Of a stretch of DNA of 64,000 nt, positions 33,401 to 43,022 are shown in pieces. The stretch is taken from positions 62,001 through 126,000 of the forward strand of contig JANBPT010000010.1 in assembly GCA_027575765.1 (NCBI GenBank), read 5' to 3'. This DNA comes from Tieghemiomyces parasiticus (Eukaryota > Kickxellomycota > Dimargaritomycetes > Dimargaritales > Dimargaritaceae). Under the pieces are notes generated by a model. It did not search any database. It saw only the letters and a program-made list of their open reading frames with translations, and was not told where the DNA came from. Made by a program: the position numbers and the translations under genes. Each line of letters opens with the position of its first letter. Positions within the stretch are counted from its first letter, which is position 1.

Positions 33401-34208
33401 ATGGAATGCCTGCTAGGTCTCGTCGGCAAGGACTTTGTCATCACGGTGACGGACACCTCCGCCATCCGGTCCATCACGGTGCTCAAACACAATGAAGACA
33501 AGACCCGCGTGTTGAGCCCTCACACCCTCATCTCCTTCAGCGGCGAGGCCGGCGACACCATCAACTTTTCCGAGTATCTTCAGAAGAACATCCAACTCTA
33601 CGGCATCCGCAACAACATTGAACTCACCCCCGCCGCCGCCGCGCACTTTGTTCGTCGTGAACTCGCCGAAGCCCTCAGATCGCGAGTAAGTTGCCGAGAT
33701 TTCCCGACTGGGGCCGCCACTCAGTCGCCCGCAATGTGTGGTCTTCCCTCCCCCCCATGGGCCTCGCATTGGAGCTCTGGCTCAACAGCTGTGGTTCTAC
33801 TCCGGCCATAAGTGGTCCTAAGGTATAGTTTTCCGATCCACCTCTCACCCGCTCCCCTTAACCGGCTTTATAACTTCCTCACCCCCTCACGTACACATGT
33901 CGGCTCTACAGAACGCCTACCAGGCCAACTTGCTCCTCAGCGGCTACGACAAGAAGAAGGGCCCCAGCCTCTACTGGATCGATCACCTGGCTGCTCTGGT
34001 GCAGCGGCCCTTCGCCGCCCACGGGTACTGCGGCTACTACTGTACCTCGATGTTTGACCGTTACTACCGTCCCAATATGGACCTCGAGGAGGCTAAAGAT
34101 TTGATCCGCAAATGTCTGCAGGAGCTCCACCACCGCTTCATCATTAACCTGCCCCGCTTCTCCGTCAAGGTGGTCGACAAGGACGGTATTCGGGAGATTG
34201 AGCTTTAA
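33401..34208 (+). CDS. PRE1: Proteasome 20S subunit beta-4
   Basis: Two exons, 33401-33685 and 33912-34208 (193 residues), joined in phase at ALRSR/NAYQANLLLSGYD, a spot conserved in the family. Orthologue of yeast Pre1 and human PSMB2, a non-catalytic beta subunit of the 20S core that contributes to the chymotrypsin-like site through its neighbour. The N-terminus MECLLGLVGKDFVITVTDTSA has no propeptide and no Thr1 nucleophile, as expected. Further blocks: LDHL-like YWIDHLAALVQRPFAAHGYCGYY and the C-terminal KCLQELHHRFIINLPRFSVKV. The ATG follows ACAGCC, a good context. The 226-base intron is typical for this window. Confidence 0.95.
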
Positions 34209-35791
34209 GAAGGCTAGATGACGAGGCCTGTTACAACTGAGCTGTCGGACTACGAAGGCTTTCTCGTTTTGTATGAGTCCCATCCTCACCCCTCTCCAAT
34301 TTCTTCTTCCCGTCTCGACCGCAGCCACCCTCGCGACCATGCGACTCCTCCCGTTTATTTTGTGTACCTTATAAATCGACCACGCTTACATTCCCTTTGG
34401 AAGTACCAAAGATGGGGCAATTCAAGGACGACATACTGGCAAATAATGGCAGAAAAGGGCATCCCGATGGTTCGCTTTCCAATACCTTAGAGAGATTTTA
34501 GGTAATGTAGACAACCACTTATTAGTTGTGCTTTGAAGCGGTAGACCTGAATTTTCTATTTTTCTACATATTGGTACACGTATGACTGGCTTGGATTACA
34601 TATGTGGCGAAAATAGGAGGTAGAAAAACGGGACCAGTTGTATGACACTGCAGGGTATATCATTTGGTATTGAGATTATACCTATTTATCTGAGAACTAA
34701 ATGATGTAAATATGCCGACTTAACCTATTAACTAAGTATCCTACCCCAACATTGGTTGAGTAGTAACCGAGATAATCCAATTTTGAATTGGTTCGTTAGT
34801 GCTGAAAATCTCTCAGTACATCCCTAATGTCTACGTTTTTCTTATACGTTTCAACCGTCCATAACTCAGTCAATATTCCATGCGGACTAACAAGGTAGGG
34901 AATTAGCGCATCAATAAAGAGATTCGGTTCGTCAAAGTATCGCGCAATGCGTCTGTCTAACCCTTTACTTCAGCTGCTCGTTTTTTTTTTGATTTTACTA
35001 ACTAGACGGTTCCTCTCTTTCGCCATCACTGCTACACCAATACGTAGCCTATATCATTTTGAATTCACACCATCAGAAAAGCGGGCACAGGTCTACCACT
35101 TGATAAGCAAGCGAGTCGAGGTCAATACTCGGTGCGATAAAAAGAAGGATAATACTAAATGTGTAGCGCTATGATGAGTTTTTCCGCTCACCAATGTCTC
35201 TGCGCGGGGGAACTGACTACCCTGGTCCGGATTACCCGCTGTGGTCGCCACATCCGTGCAACACCATAAAAAGGGGGAAGGGGCACTGCCATTTACCCTC
35301 AACCATTCGTTTGTGCTGGCTCACCTCCCCAGGTGATTCTGCGAGACGATCATCCCCGTAAGCCTGCACACGGATGGCTCTATGTGTTTCGGCTTGAACC
35401 AGGGCTACGGGGTAGTACGAATTCTCAGGGTTGAGTTTCACTAGCCAGCCACCCTTTGCGCCGCCTTGCTTATACCCCGCTACCTATCCACGGCGAAGCT
35501 CTCCAGTATACAGAGGTCTACCAGCCATCATTCCACCCGCCGGCCGCCACATTCTGGAGCCTGGGTATTAAAACCGGTGGCCAAGGTGAGCACTGGCCCT
35601 GGAGATGTCATAGTGCCCTCCACATCCGATTTTACCACCAATACGTCGGCCAGCTCTAACTCTTTTCTATATTATTGCTCCGCCTTTTAATATATATGTA
35701 TATTTTTGCTTGGTATCGCTTCAGTGCCGCCACTTGAGACTTCCACAGCAGCCCATTTTATACGGATCACTTGGCACACTTCCGCCTCACC
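34209..35791. other. AT-rich spacer
   Basis: 1.6 kb, noticeably AT-richer than the flanking genes between 34500 and 35170. It contains a 75-codon ATG frame at 34947-35174 with a hydrophobic N-terminus, listed separately as a weak candidate. AT-rich TATATATGTATAT at 35690-35704 may be the promoter of the next gene. Confidence 0.45.
34947..35174 (+). CDS. Weak candidate: small secreted peptide
   Basis: 75 codons from an ATG. The first 27 residues (MRLSNPLLQLLVFFLILLTR and on) form a hydrophobic segment like a signal peptide, followed by a Lys/Arg-rich, two-cysteine tail. A T11 run codes part of the hydrophobic core, so the frame could be an accident of AT-rich DNA. Listed because three stronger genes of this kind lie in the window. 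Confidence 0.2.
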   Translation: MRLSNPLLQLLVFFLILLTRRFLSFAITATPIRSLYHFEFTPSEKRAQVYHLISKRVEVNTRCDKKKDNTKCVAL

Positions 35792-36142
35792 ATGGTCCGC
35801 TTCGTTTTTCTAACTGTCCTCGTGCTGACGGCCTTAGCCACCGTCGCAGCCCACGCCAGTACCTTATCCACCGATGTGAAGCCCACCGAGACCCCAATCC
35901 ATCTGCAGCGCCGCGGTCATGCCAAAGACAAGTTTGTGCGGATCGTCGCGGTCTCGGCCCACGCCGGGGAGCATGCGGGTGATTTTATCGGAAAGGGAAT
36001 CGCTGGTACGGCCAAGTACACTGTCGGTCTAGTCGCCACCGTACCAGCCGCCCTCGTAGCTGGCGCCACTTGGGTGTCTGACAAGGTCAAACACCGTCGT
36101 TCGAAGCGCGCCCGCCATTCTCACCGGCACCGTCATTGGTAG
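35792..36142 (+). CDS. Small secreted His/Arg-tailed protein
   Basis: 116 residues from the ATG at 35792, which lies in CACCATGG; a TTG seven codons upstream is not used. Signal peptide MVRFVFLTVLVLTALATVAA, cleaved near AHA. A dibasic RR near residue 45 could be a Kex2-type cleavage point. A hydrophobic stretch follows (YTVGLVATVPAALVAGATW), then a strongly basic tail ending in RRSKRARHSHRHRHW. No cysteines in the mature form. The combination of a small amphipathic or membrane-active segment and a polycationic tail could suit an antimicrobial or membrane-binding peptide, but this is only suggestion. No family recognised. Confidence 0.6.
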   Translation: MVRFVFLTVLVLTALATVAAHASTLSTDVKPTETPIHLQRRGHAKDKFVRIVAVSAHAGEHAGDFIGKGIAGTAKYTVGLVATVPAALVAGATWVSDKVKHRRSKRARHSHRHRHW

Positions 36143-37105
36143 AGGTCACTGACAAAGTGTGGAAAACAGAGGGCCCAACAGGTTTTTGATGAGTCCAATA
36201 AAAATTAACCTTATTAGTCCTGGCTTAACCTTCCCGTTGGGCGATTGCGGGAGGGGAGGAGGAGCCGGCGGCACCTTACAGGTACCAGCTACAAAAACAA
36301 AAGAGGAGAATCCGAACAAACCTCTGTCAGTGTCCAATACTGGTGTGAAAGCTAACCGATGTCCCCTAGCAAAGTCGACCGGGGACTAAGCGATGTAAAG
36401 CAATTCTCTCCGTTTCCTCGTCATTAGGTAACGCTGGGCACCACTTCTCACGATGTGAATGGCCGGTTCAAAGTGGTTTGAGTGACCGGGTGGTATTCCT
36501 ACACCAACCGCACTACCCTGCCGCTACCGAGGGAGCGCCTCCGTCGGTTGCGTTGGAGTGGTTCATTGACCCTCTAAATACCTCTCCTACCCCTCCGTTC
36601 ACCCCCGACCCAACGAGAGAAAAGGTCGTGCAACGCTGACGAAAATGTTTTATTTTAAGCCGATCACTCCCTCTTCCCCCCTCTCTCTCTCCCGCATAGC
36701 GTGCAGGCTTTGGTAAAGGTATTCCCGATGCACCAATCCTTGCCCTTTCCTTACGATATCTCTCTAACAACTCACAATCGTTGTGATGACGGTTGTGGCA
36801 GTTGTGGCCAACTAAATGGCTTTTTATCAGAGTTTGTGTAACGCATTGTGGTGGCATTCAGCCTCGCGGTATGCCCCCCGATAGCACGTTGGGGGGCGTA
36901 AGAGTGCCCAAAAATTATACTGAGAGGTGCCATTACGAATGCTCACAGCTATCCCGGCCTCAGCTTTGTGGATATAAAGTAGCCTCAGTATCCTGCACAG
37001 GATTTACGTTCAATTCGCCGCACCACCCGCATTTTTCTAAATAGCTGTCTCAATCTAAACCTGCCTTTATACATATTATAAGTTTTCTATAGAATACCCA
37101 TTACC
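36143..37105. other. Spacer
   Basis: About 960 bases between two small secreted-protein genes. Nothing supported except a TATA box at its right side. Confidence 0.5.
36973..36979 (+). promoter_or_regulatory. Possible TATA box of the 37.1-kb gene
   Basis: TATAAAG, 127 bases before the ATG at 37106. Other AT-rich sequence at 37064-37081 is closer, so the core promoter is not certain. Confidence 0.3.
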
Positions 37106-37453
37106 ATGAAGGCCGTACTTATTTCTGTCATCACTGTCGCCGCAGCCCTCTCCTGTGCTCAGGCTCGTCCCAAGGGTGAGTCTTCTTACAGCCCGAAAAA
37201 TCCGCTGTACACTCGCACGCCATACCCCCCCAGCAACTCCCAGGCCACCGCCTCGAATCCTAGTATTTACTACAATGGACCAACCGCAAATCAGCCCGGG
37301 CTTGTCCACTCGCAAGACATCTACGAGATTTTGTCGTCCGCCAACGGGCTGAATGAGAATACCCCTAGGGAGGATCCCCTATACCCCGACGGAGTGAGCG
37401 TGTTTGGTTCCATCAATGAGCTAGAACCCAGGGACGCGTCCTTGGCGTGGTAA
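37106..37453 (+). CDS. Small secreted protein
   Basis: 115 residues, single exon, from the ATG at 37106 (TACCATGA). Signal peptide MKAVLISVITVAAALSCAQA with a clear AQA cleavage site, then RPKGESSYSPKNPLYTRTPY, a Ser/Asn/Pro/Tyr-rich mature chain, and an acidic second half (DIYEILSSANGLNENTPRED) ending in LEPRDASLAW. The mature form has no cysteine. It shares its layout, though no visible sequence, with the secreted genes at 9.95, 11.1 and 35.8 kb. No homologue recognised. Confidence 0.65.
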   Translation: MKAVLISVITVAAALSCAQARPKGESSYSPKNPLYTRTPYPPSNSQATASNPSIYYNGPTANQPGLVHSQDIYEILSSANGLNENTPREDPLYPDGVSVFGSINELEPRDASLAW

Positions 37454-37644
37454 CGTTCTTAAACCTGCGCTTCAATATTTCTTTCCATTTTTTTCTGGGT
37501 GGAATCGCGTATATTGGTCAAGTTTCACAATTATCCCCCTGTTGTATCTGGTAATTAAAAAATCAGCGTTGAAGAGGTTAGAAAAACAATATACAGCCCA
37601 ACAACATATAAAACTAGTCCGCATAAGACACGGGTACGGCATTA

Positions 37645-40074
37645 CTAACCACGGCGAAGTCCCGTGAGGACGGCCACCGCAGCCAACTTGGCTCGCCATG
37701 CCGACGCATAGAACAGGTCCACCAATGCCCGCGAAAAGGCATTCACTACGCACTCGTTCCCGACTGGGTACTGCAGGATACCAGGGATAGCGGTCTGAAT
37801 GACCCCGGGGAACCGGTCGACCGTCATGGCCTTGGTGAGACAGACCCCGCGGAGACCTTCATAGCCGGCGAAGCGGCCGACCCCGGACTGGTTGACCCCG
37901 CCAAACGGGAGCGACTGGCATAGGTAGTTGGCACCGAAGTCGTTGACATTGGTCATCCCGGTTCGCAGCCGGCGGCCCAGGGCGAGACCCGCCGCGGTGT
38001 CGCGAGTGAAAATGCTGCCGCCTAGTCCGAATGGACAGGCATTGGCGACCTCAACGAGGGCGGTGTCATCGGCGTAGGGCCCCATGATTACCATGAGGGG
38101 TCCAAAATGTTCTTCCTGAGAGATACGCATGGCTGGAGTGACGTGGGTGAGGACGGTGGGTGCAAAATAGGTGCCGCGTGGGTACCGCGGATGATTCCAG
38201 CTATGGCCGCCTGTGACCAATTGGGCCCCGTCGCGCACAGCCTCGGCCACGAGGGCCTCCAATCGGGCAATGTGGGGGAGCCCCATGGTCATGGCGCCCT
38301 GGTCGATCCCGGGCTCGTCGAGCGATGCGCCCTGCTTGAGCTGTCGCACGCGATCTACCACGAGTTTAACGAACGGGTCATACACGTCGGTGTGGACGAG
38401 GATGCGCTCAATGCCAATGCAATTTTGACCGCAGTTTTGGAATACTCCGCGCAACGCCAGGGGGGCCACCTGGGCCGGATCGCAGTCGTGGCGCAGAATG
38501 AGACAGTCCTTGCCGCCGAGTTCGAGGACGGTCGGGGTGAGTCGCGGGGCTGCATTGCGCATTATCTCCCGGCCCACTACCGTCGAACCGATGAAGGTGA
38601 TGTGGTTGACTGCCGAGCGTACCAACGCCTTCCCCGTCTCGCGGTACCCCAGCACAAGTTGGACGAGGTTCGGATTATGGCCATGGGCCGCAATAATGCG
38701 GCGGAGGTGGTCTATGTAGATGGAGGCCGACCACGCCACGAATTCAGATGCCTTGATCACGATACCGTTCCCGGCGAAGAGAGCGGTAATGATGGGGCCC
38801 ATCAGGTTATGGAACGGGTAGTTCCAGGAAACCAGGGCGCCCTGGACGCCCAGGGGTAGATATTCCACTATCGCGTGCTTGTACCTAGACATAGTAGGGA
38901 GGGAGAGGTATTGCCGAACAAGAGATAAGTTAGAAAAGCGACCGTTGGGCACAATAACGGTGGGCCAATGGAGGTTGTCAGCAGTCGATCCTAAAATATC
39001 GGTGAGGTCATAATAGGACTGCTCCGAGCGAAAGCACCTACATCAACATGCTGGAGGTCTCGCGGTACTCCGGCTGCAGAGCCTTCTCACCGTAGGCCAT
39101 GGTCCATTTGAGTTTCTCGCACGTCGTCAGAATCTCGCCCAACTGAGCGTCGAGGTCTGAAATTGATATTGGCATTGAGGCGGTAGAGTCGCGTTGTAGT
39201 AGGTAGGTCAGTGACGATTAGATTGGATCTGAGATACGTTTCCCCTGTATTGGCATGTAAACGGACCCAGATGTAAGGTGGCCCTCTTCGTAACTACAAT
39301 CTGCTGTTACTTACAGGTCTTGCCTGAGTCGCGTGCCGAAATGCGACAAATGACGTCCTGGTTGCTGACCACGAAGTCCAGAATCGCAGCGAGCAGGCGT
39401 CGGCGTTCGGCATAACTGCTGCTCGCCCATTTGGTCTGGGCGTGGCGGCAACTCTCCACCATGGCCGGGATCTCATCGGATCGGGTAATCGGGACCGTTC
39501 CCAAGGCACGGCCGGTGGCTGGGTCGTAGCACTGGATGTGATCAGGTCCAGCTCCCTGGAATTTGCATGGAGGAACAGCACGATAGGAAGATGGTTGCGG
39601 CGACATATAATCAATTGATACATATATTTATACGCTGAGCAGTTAAATATACCGCATAAGTGAGCGCTGTATCATTAAGGTCAACTCAAGGTCAATATAA
39701 ATCGTTTAACTTACTGTAAGAACTGGGGCCTTGTCAGCCTCGTCGGCCTGGTCGACCGTTTGGCATTCTATTTCGAAAGGGTATCCCAAAAGAGTAGTGC
39801 CCAGTACCTCTCATAAATTAATTTACCGCTGACAGGTGGCCATGTCCCCCTCCCACCCGCCCCGCCTCGTTAATGCTCCCCACGGTTGCCCTGTACGCTT
39901 ACCTTTAGGTAGCTCTAGCCTAACGGTGGGCACGGGTACGGGCCCCGGGCGTCTCAATAGATAGCGGCAGGCCACGAACACAAGGCCCAGAGCGATTCCA
40001 AGGGCGGTCAGGTTCACTGGGACCGCACGAATCTCGATTGGCCAGTTCTCAAGGATAGTTGTGTAGGTCGTCAT
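37645..40074 (-). CDS. MSC7: Msc7-type membrane-anchored aldehyde dehydrogenase
   Basis: Five exons on the minus strand: 39903-40074, 39715-39767, 39315-39555, 39042-39156, 37645-38884 (606 residues); every junction agrees in phase. NAD(P)-dependent aldehyde dehydrogenase of the fungal Msc7 group. Residues about 20-40 form a membrane anchor (NLTALGIALGLVFVACRYLL), as in yeast Msc7, placing the enzyme on an ER-type membrane. Later marks: HIQCYDPATGRALG, ARDSGKT, EILTTCEKLKW, the cofactor region EYLPLGVQGALVSWNYPFHN, FIGSTVVG, catalytic-region ELGGKDC, the nucleophile in QNCGQNCIG, EEHFGP and SLPFGGVNQSG. Exon 2 is only 53 bases and would be missed by simple gene callers. Aldehyde substrate unknown. 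Confidence 0.9.
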
Positions 40075-40486
40075 CGGTCTCGGATGGTCATGCACTAGGA
40101 GGCTGAAGAGGGGATGTCGATGGGCAGATGCAAAGCTAAGAAATTGGAGACTGCGCGGTTTGTGGGTTAGCCAAGTCCGATGCGCACAGAGCACAGGTCA
40201 GGCCATTTTGGATGTTGCCTGCAGTTGATGCAACACCCTGGGAACTTAATCTATTGCGTTGCCTGATAAGGTAATAGCACTGCTGTCTCAGGACTAGTCG
40301 CTTGTAGGGAGGCAGAGCACCATACCGAGTCATTAAAACCAGAAATAACCTAGTTGCACTGTACCGCAGATACACCCATTGCGCGTTTTATTATAAAGTA
40401 GACAGAATTGTAGATATCATTTAAATTAAGAGGGGTGCCTGGCTTGAGGCGTACCACATTACCCCAGGCCGATTAGGCATAGAGCA
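40075..40486. other. Spacer between MSC7 and PBN1
   Basis: 411 bases; MSC7 promoter and PBN1 3' end. Nothing else seen. Confidence 0.5.
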
Positions 40487-42541
40487 TTACGGCCGCGTGG
40501 CTTGGGACCGGTAGGCCTGCCAAGCGACGTAGAGGAACGTGCCCAGGATCAAGACCTGAGTCGCCAGGTATACGCCGTACGCATGGTCTCCGGCGGCGAT
40601 CGGGATGGGAAGGTAAGGCGAGACCAAGGCGGCGGCTTCGGCGGGCGTCAGAGGGGTGGCTAGCCAGCCGCGGTTTATCAGACCTGCGCGGGCCACCGGG
40701 CGGGGCGCGTTAACGAGTGATGCGGCGTCCGGTCCAACGAAGGTCTCTGGAACTAGCGGAGTCAGCGTGGCGTTGACTGGGTCCGGAATACCAGGTATGA
40801 TTCGAAGATCCGGGACGAGCACGTCCGCCACCGAGTCCGGATAGCTGGGACAGTCAGCATCTGCCAGACATTGCGGGGAGGATTCGAGTGAGGTAGAACG
40901 GAACGTTAGATGGGAAGGTTGGGTGCATCGCGTGCAAGGCTTGTCGCCCTTATTCAATAGGTACCAATCTACCGAGGTAGGGTGGCAGCTTACCTCGACA
41001 GGCGCGGTATTGGAAGACGAGGGGTGGGGCCATTGGCAGCCACACCTGAGGATCATTAACCATCGGCTCGCTAAGTTTATACCGGGTGTGCAGTGGAACG
41101 TTCACGGTCGGGTCGGGTGACCAGCCAGCCTGACCCATAGAGGGTAACGTGGGCAGATTTACCAGCAGGGACCCCCAGTTGACCATGCGGTCCATGGGTA
41201 ATTCCAGCTCCGTGGGGCCGTAGTGATGGAAAGGTCCAATGGCCGGGGCGTGTTCGGCCAGTTGGTAAGGGTCGGCGAAGAGAAGCGTCGGCAGGTGCTG
41301 GGCAATGGCCATCCGGGCCGGCACGCTAGGGTCGGGAATATCCTCGGCCAGGAAAGTCAGCACGATATGCGGGTGCAGAGACCGTTCGGGTGTGATGGCA
41401 AGGCGGTAGGTGTCATAGCCCGCGAGGAGCGGTTCACTGAACGTGATGATGCGATCTGGCACCGCGATGGACCACGTGAATGGAGATAACAAAATGTGGG
41501 CATACAGGCAGGTCAGACTAAGCGGCGCATCTGTGGCTTCTGAGACGAGAGAGTAGTCTTCCTCACCACCAACCGCCCATCGCCCTCGGTGCCCGATACA
41601 GTAGCCCGTCATTTTTTTTTCTTACCTTTCGTAGTCTCAGGGGTCCGCAGTAGTTCCAGTCCGCGGTAGTAAATATGCCCCGTTTCGGCATACGAAGTCA
41701 ACAGCGTGACATCCGCACAGCCGAGGTCACGGGTGGACGGGAGACAGAGCCGCTCGGTGACCTCGTCGGCCGTGACCTGGGACCAGGACCGCGTCGTCTG
41801 AACGAACCGACCCTGGTCCAGGTTACGAATGTGTCGCGTGTACTGTTGAAGGGCGGTCCCCGCAACCTTGGATCCCGCCTCACGTCGAAACACTTGACTG
41901 AAAGCCGGAGGGTCTGTTTGGTACCGCTGGTCGGAATCCCATCGGGCAGTCAAGTCGGGGGTGCCGTGGCTATCAAGGTACAGATAGAATTCGTTATCAG
42001 CGGCCGGGACCCAGACCCTCGGGTCGGCCAGGGCACGGCTCAGCCGTCGCTTCAGCGCCGTGATGTCGGCATCATCCTCTGAACTTTCGTCGGTCGACGG
42101 GACCAAGTCGGACGTCAGGAGATTATCCGCCACGTACCGCAGGACGGACTCTGGTGGTTGCCGGGCACCCAGGCCCTGAATAGGACGGCGTATGGCCGGT
42201 TCAACCTCGATACGCAGGTGCAGGCCTTCAGGAGCTAACCACGCATTCAGCCACGCGGCACGCCGGTCGGGTGCTACGTTGGCATCTGCCGGGGTCGCTA
42301 GGCCTAGTAGGGTACGCCAGCCGTCGGTCACCGTAGCCTGCACTGACCGTAGTGCCAGGGGCCAGGCGGTGAGGGCCGGTGACACGGCGGAATTAAGGTA
42401 CTGGCGCTCGGTCTGCAATAGGGTTGCGTCGCTGACGCCGCCCAGGTAGACGTTGTCGGAATCGCCACCTGAGTCCCGTAGCGAGGTGCGGTCAACATTG
42501 GGTATGAGATAGATATGGTGAGCCCCTGTTTTGGAGGACAT
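40487..42541 (-). CDS. PBN1: GPI mannosyltransferase I subunit Pbn1 / PIG-X
   Basis: Three exons: 41626-42541, 40994-41539, 40487-40860 (611 residues), with introns of 86 and 133 bases. Pbn1/PIG-X is the ER-membrane partner that stabilises the GPI-MT-I catalytic subunit, which adds the first mannose to GPI precursors. Marks: the lumenal domain with HHYGPTELELP, VPLHTRY and PQVWLPMAPPLVFQYRAC, a diverged N-terminal half as in fungal Pbn1, and one C-terminal span (YGVYLATQVLILGTFLYVAW) with a short basic tail. Start ATG at 42541; the frame upstream begins from TTG. The second intron was chosen for its GTAAGC donor, CTAAC branch point and CAG acceptor. DPM1, at 26.3 kb, makes the mannose donor used by this enzyme. 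Confidence 0.8.
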
Positions 42542-43022
42542 GCTTGTACGTTTTGGAGGATGTGAATGTGAATATGAGGGAGGCTGGACAGCGGACTTGT
42601 GAAAGCCAGGCCTAGATGGGCGGAGGCACGAGGTGAAGGTTGATGGAGTCTTATGGGACAAGCGTTAAACATCGGCCGACTGACCACGACGTTACAGGAA
42701 TGGTCCTTATCCCCCTAAGGCTCCGACCAAGGCGGTCCCTCTGCGTTATGTGTCCTCCACACCAGCTTGGCGACACCTCGCGTCGCACCAAGTTGGCGAT
42801 GGCGGGTCACGTGAAGCACTCTGTCTTCAGCACGGCCCCTTTACGTAAGGCATGCCTTCGTCGCAGCGAGGCCTGGCCAGGTGGATTTACCCCGGCCCCT
42901 AATGCTTCTCGCCCTCCATCGACCGAGAACTCACCGGGAACTTGCTCTGTGGTGTAGGGTTTATTGACATTAAATGCTTGGTACAGACCAGGCCCGTGGA
43001 TGCCAGATTATCATCATACCGG
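42542..43022. other. Spacer between PBN1 and TRAPPC10
   Basis: 480 bases with no gene. The AATAAA for TRAPPC10 lies near its right end. Confidence 0.5.
42960..42965 (-). terminator. Poly(A) signal of TRAPPC10
   Basis: AATAAA on the minus strand, about 60 bases after the stop codon at 43023. Confidence 0.5.

Noticed and set aside
40969..40993. Apparent 25-base second intron in PBN1 with AG at 40969-40970
   Set aside because: Too short for splicing in comparison with all other introns here. The 133-base alternative has a CTAAC branch point and a CAG acceptor and keeps phase.
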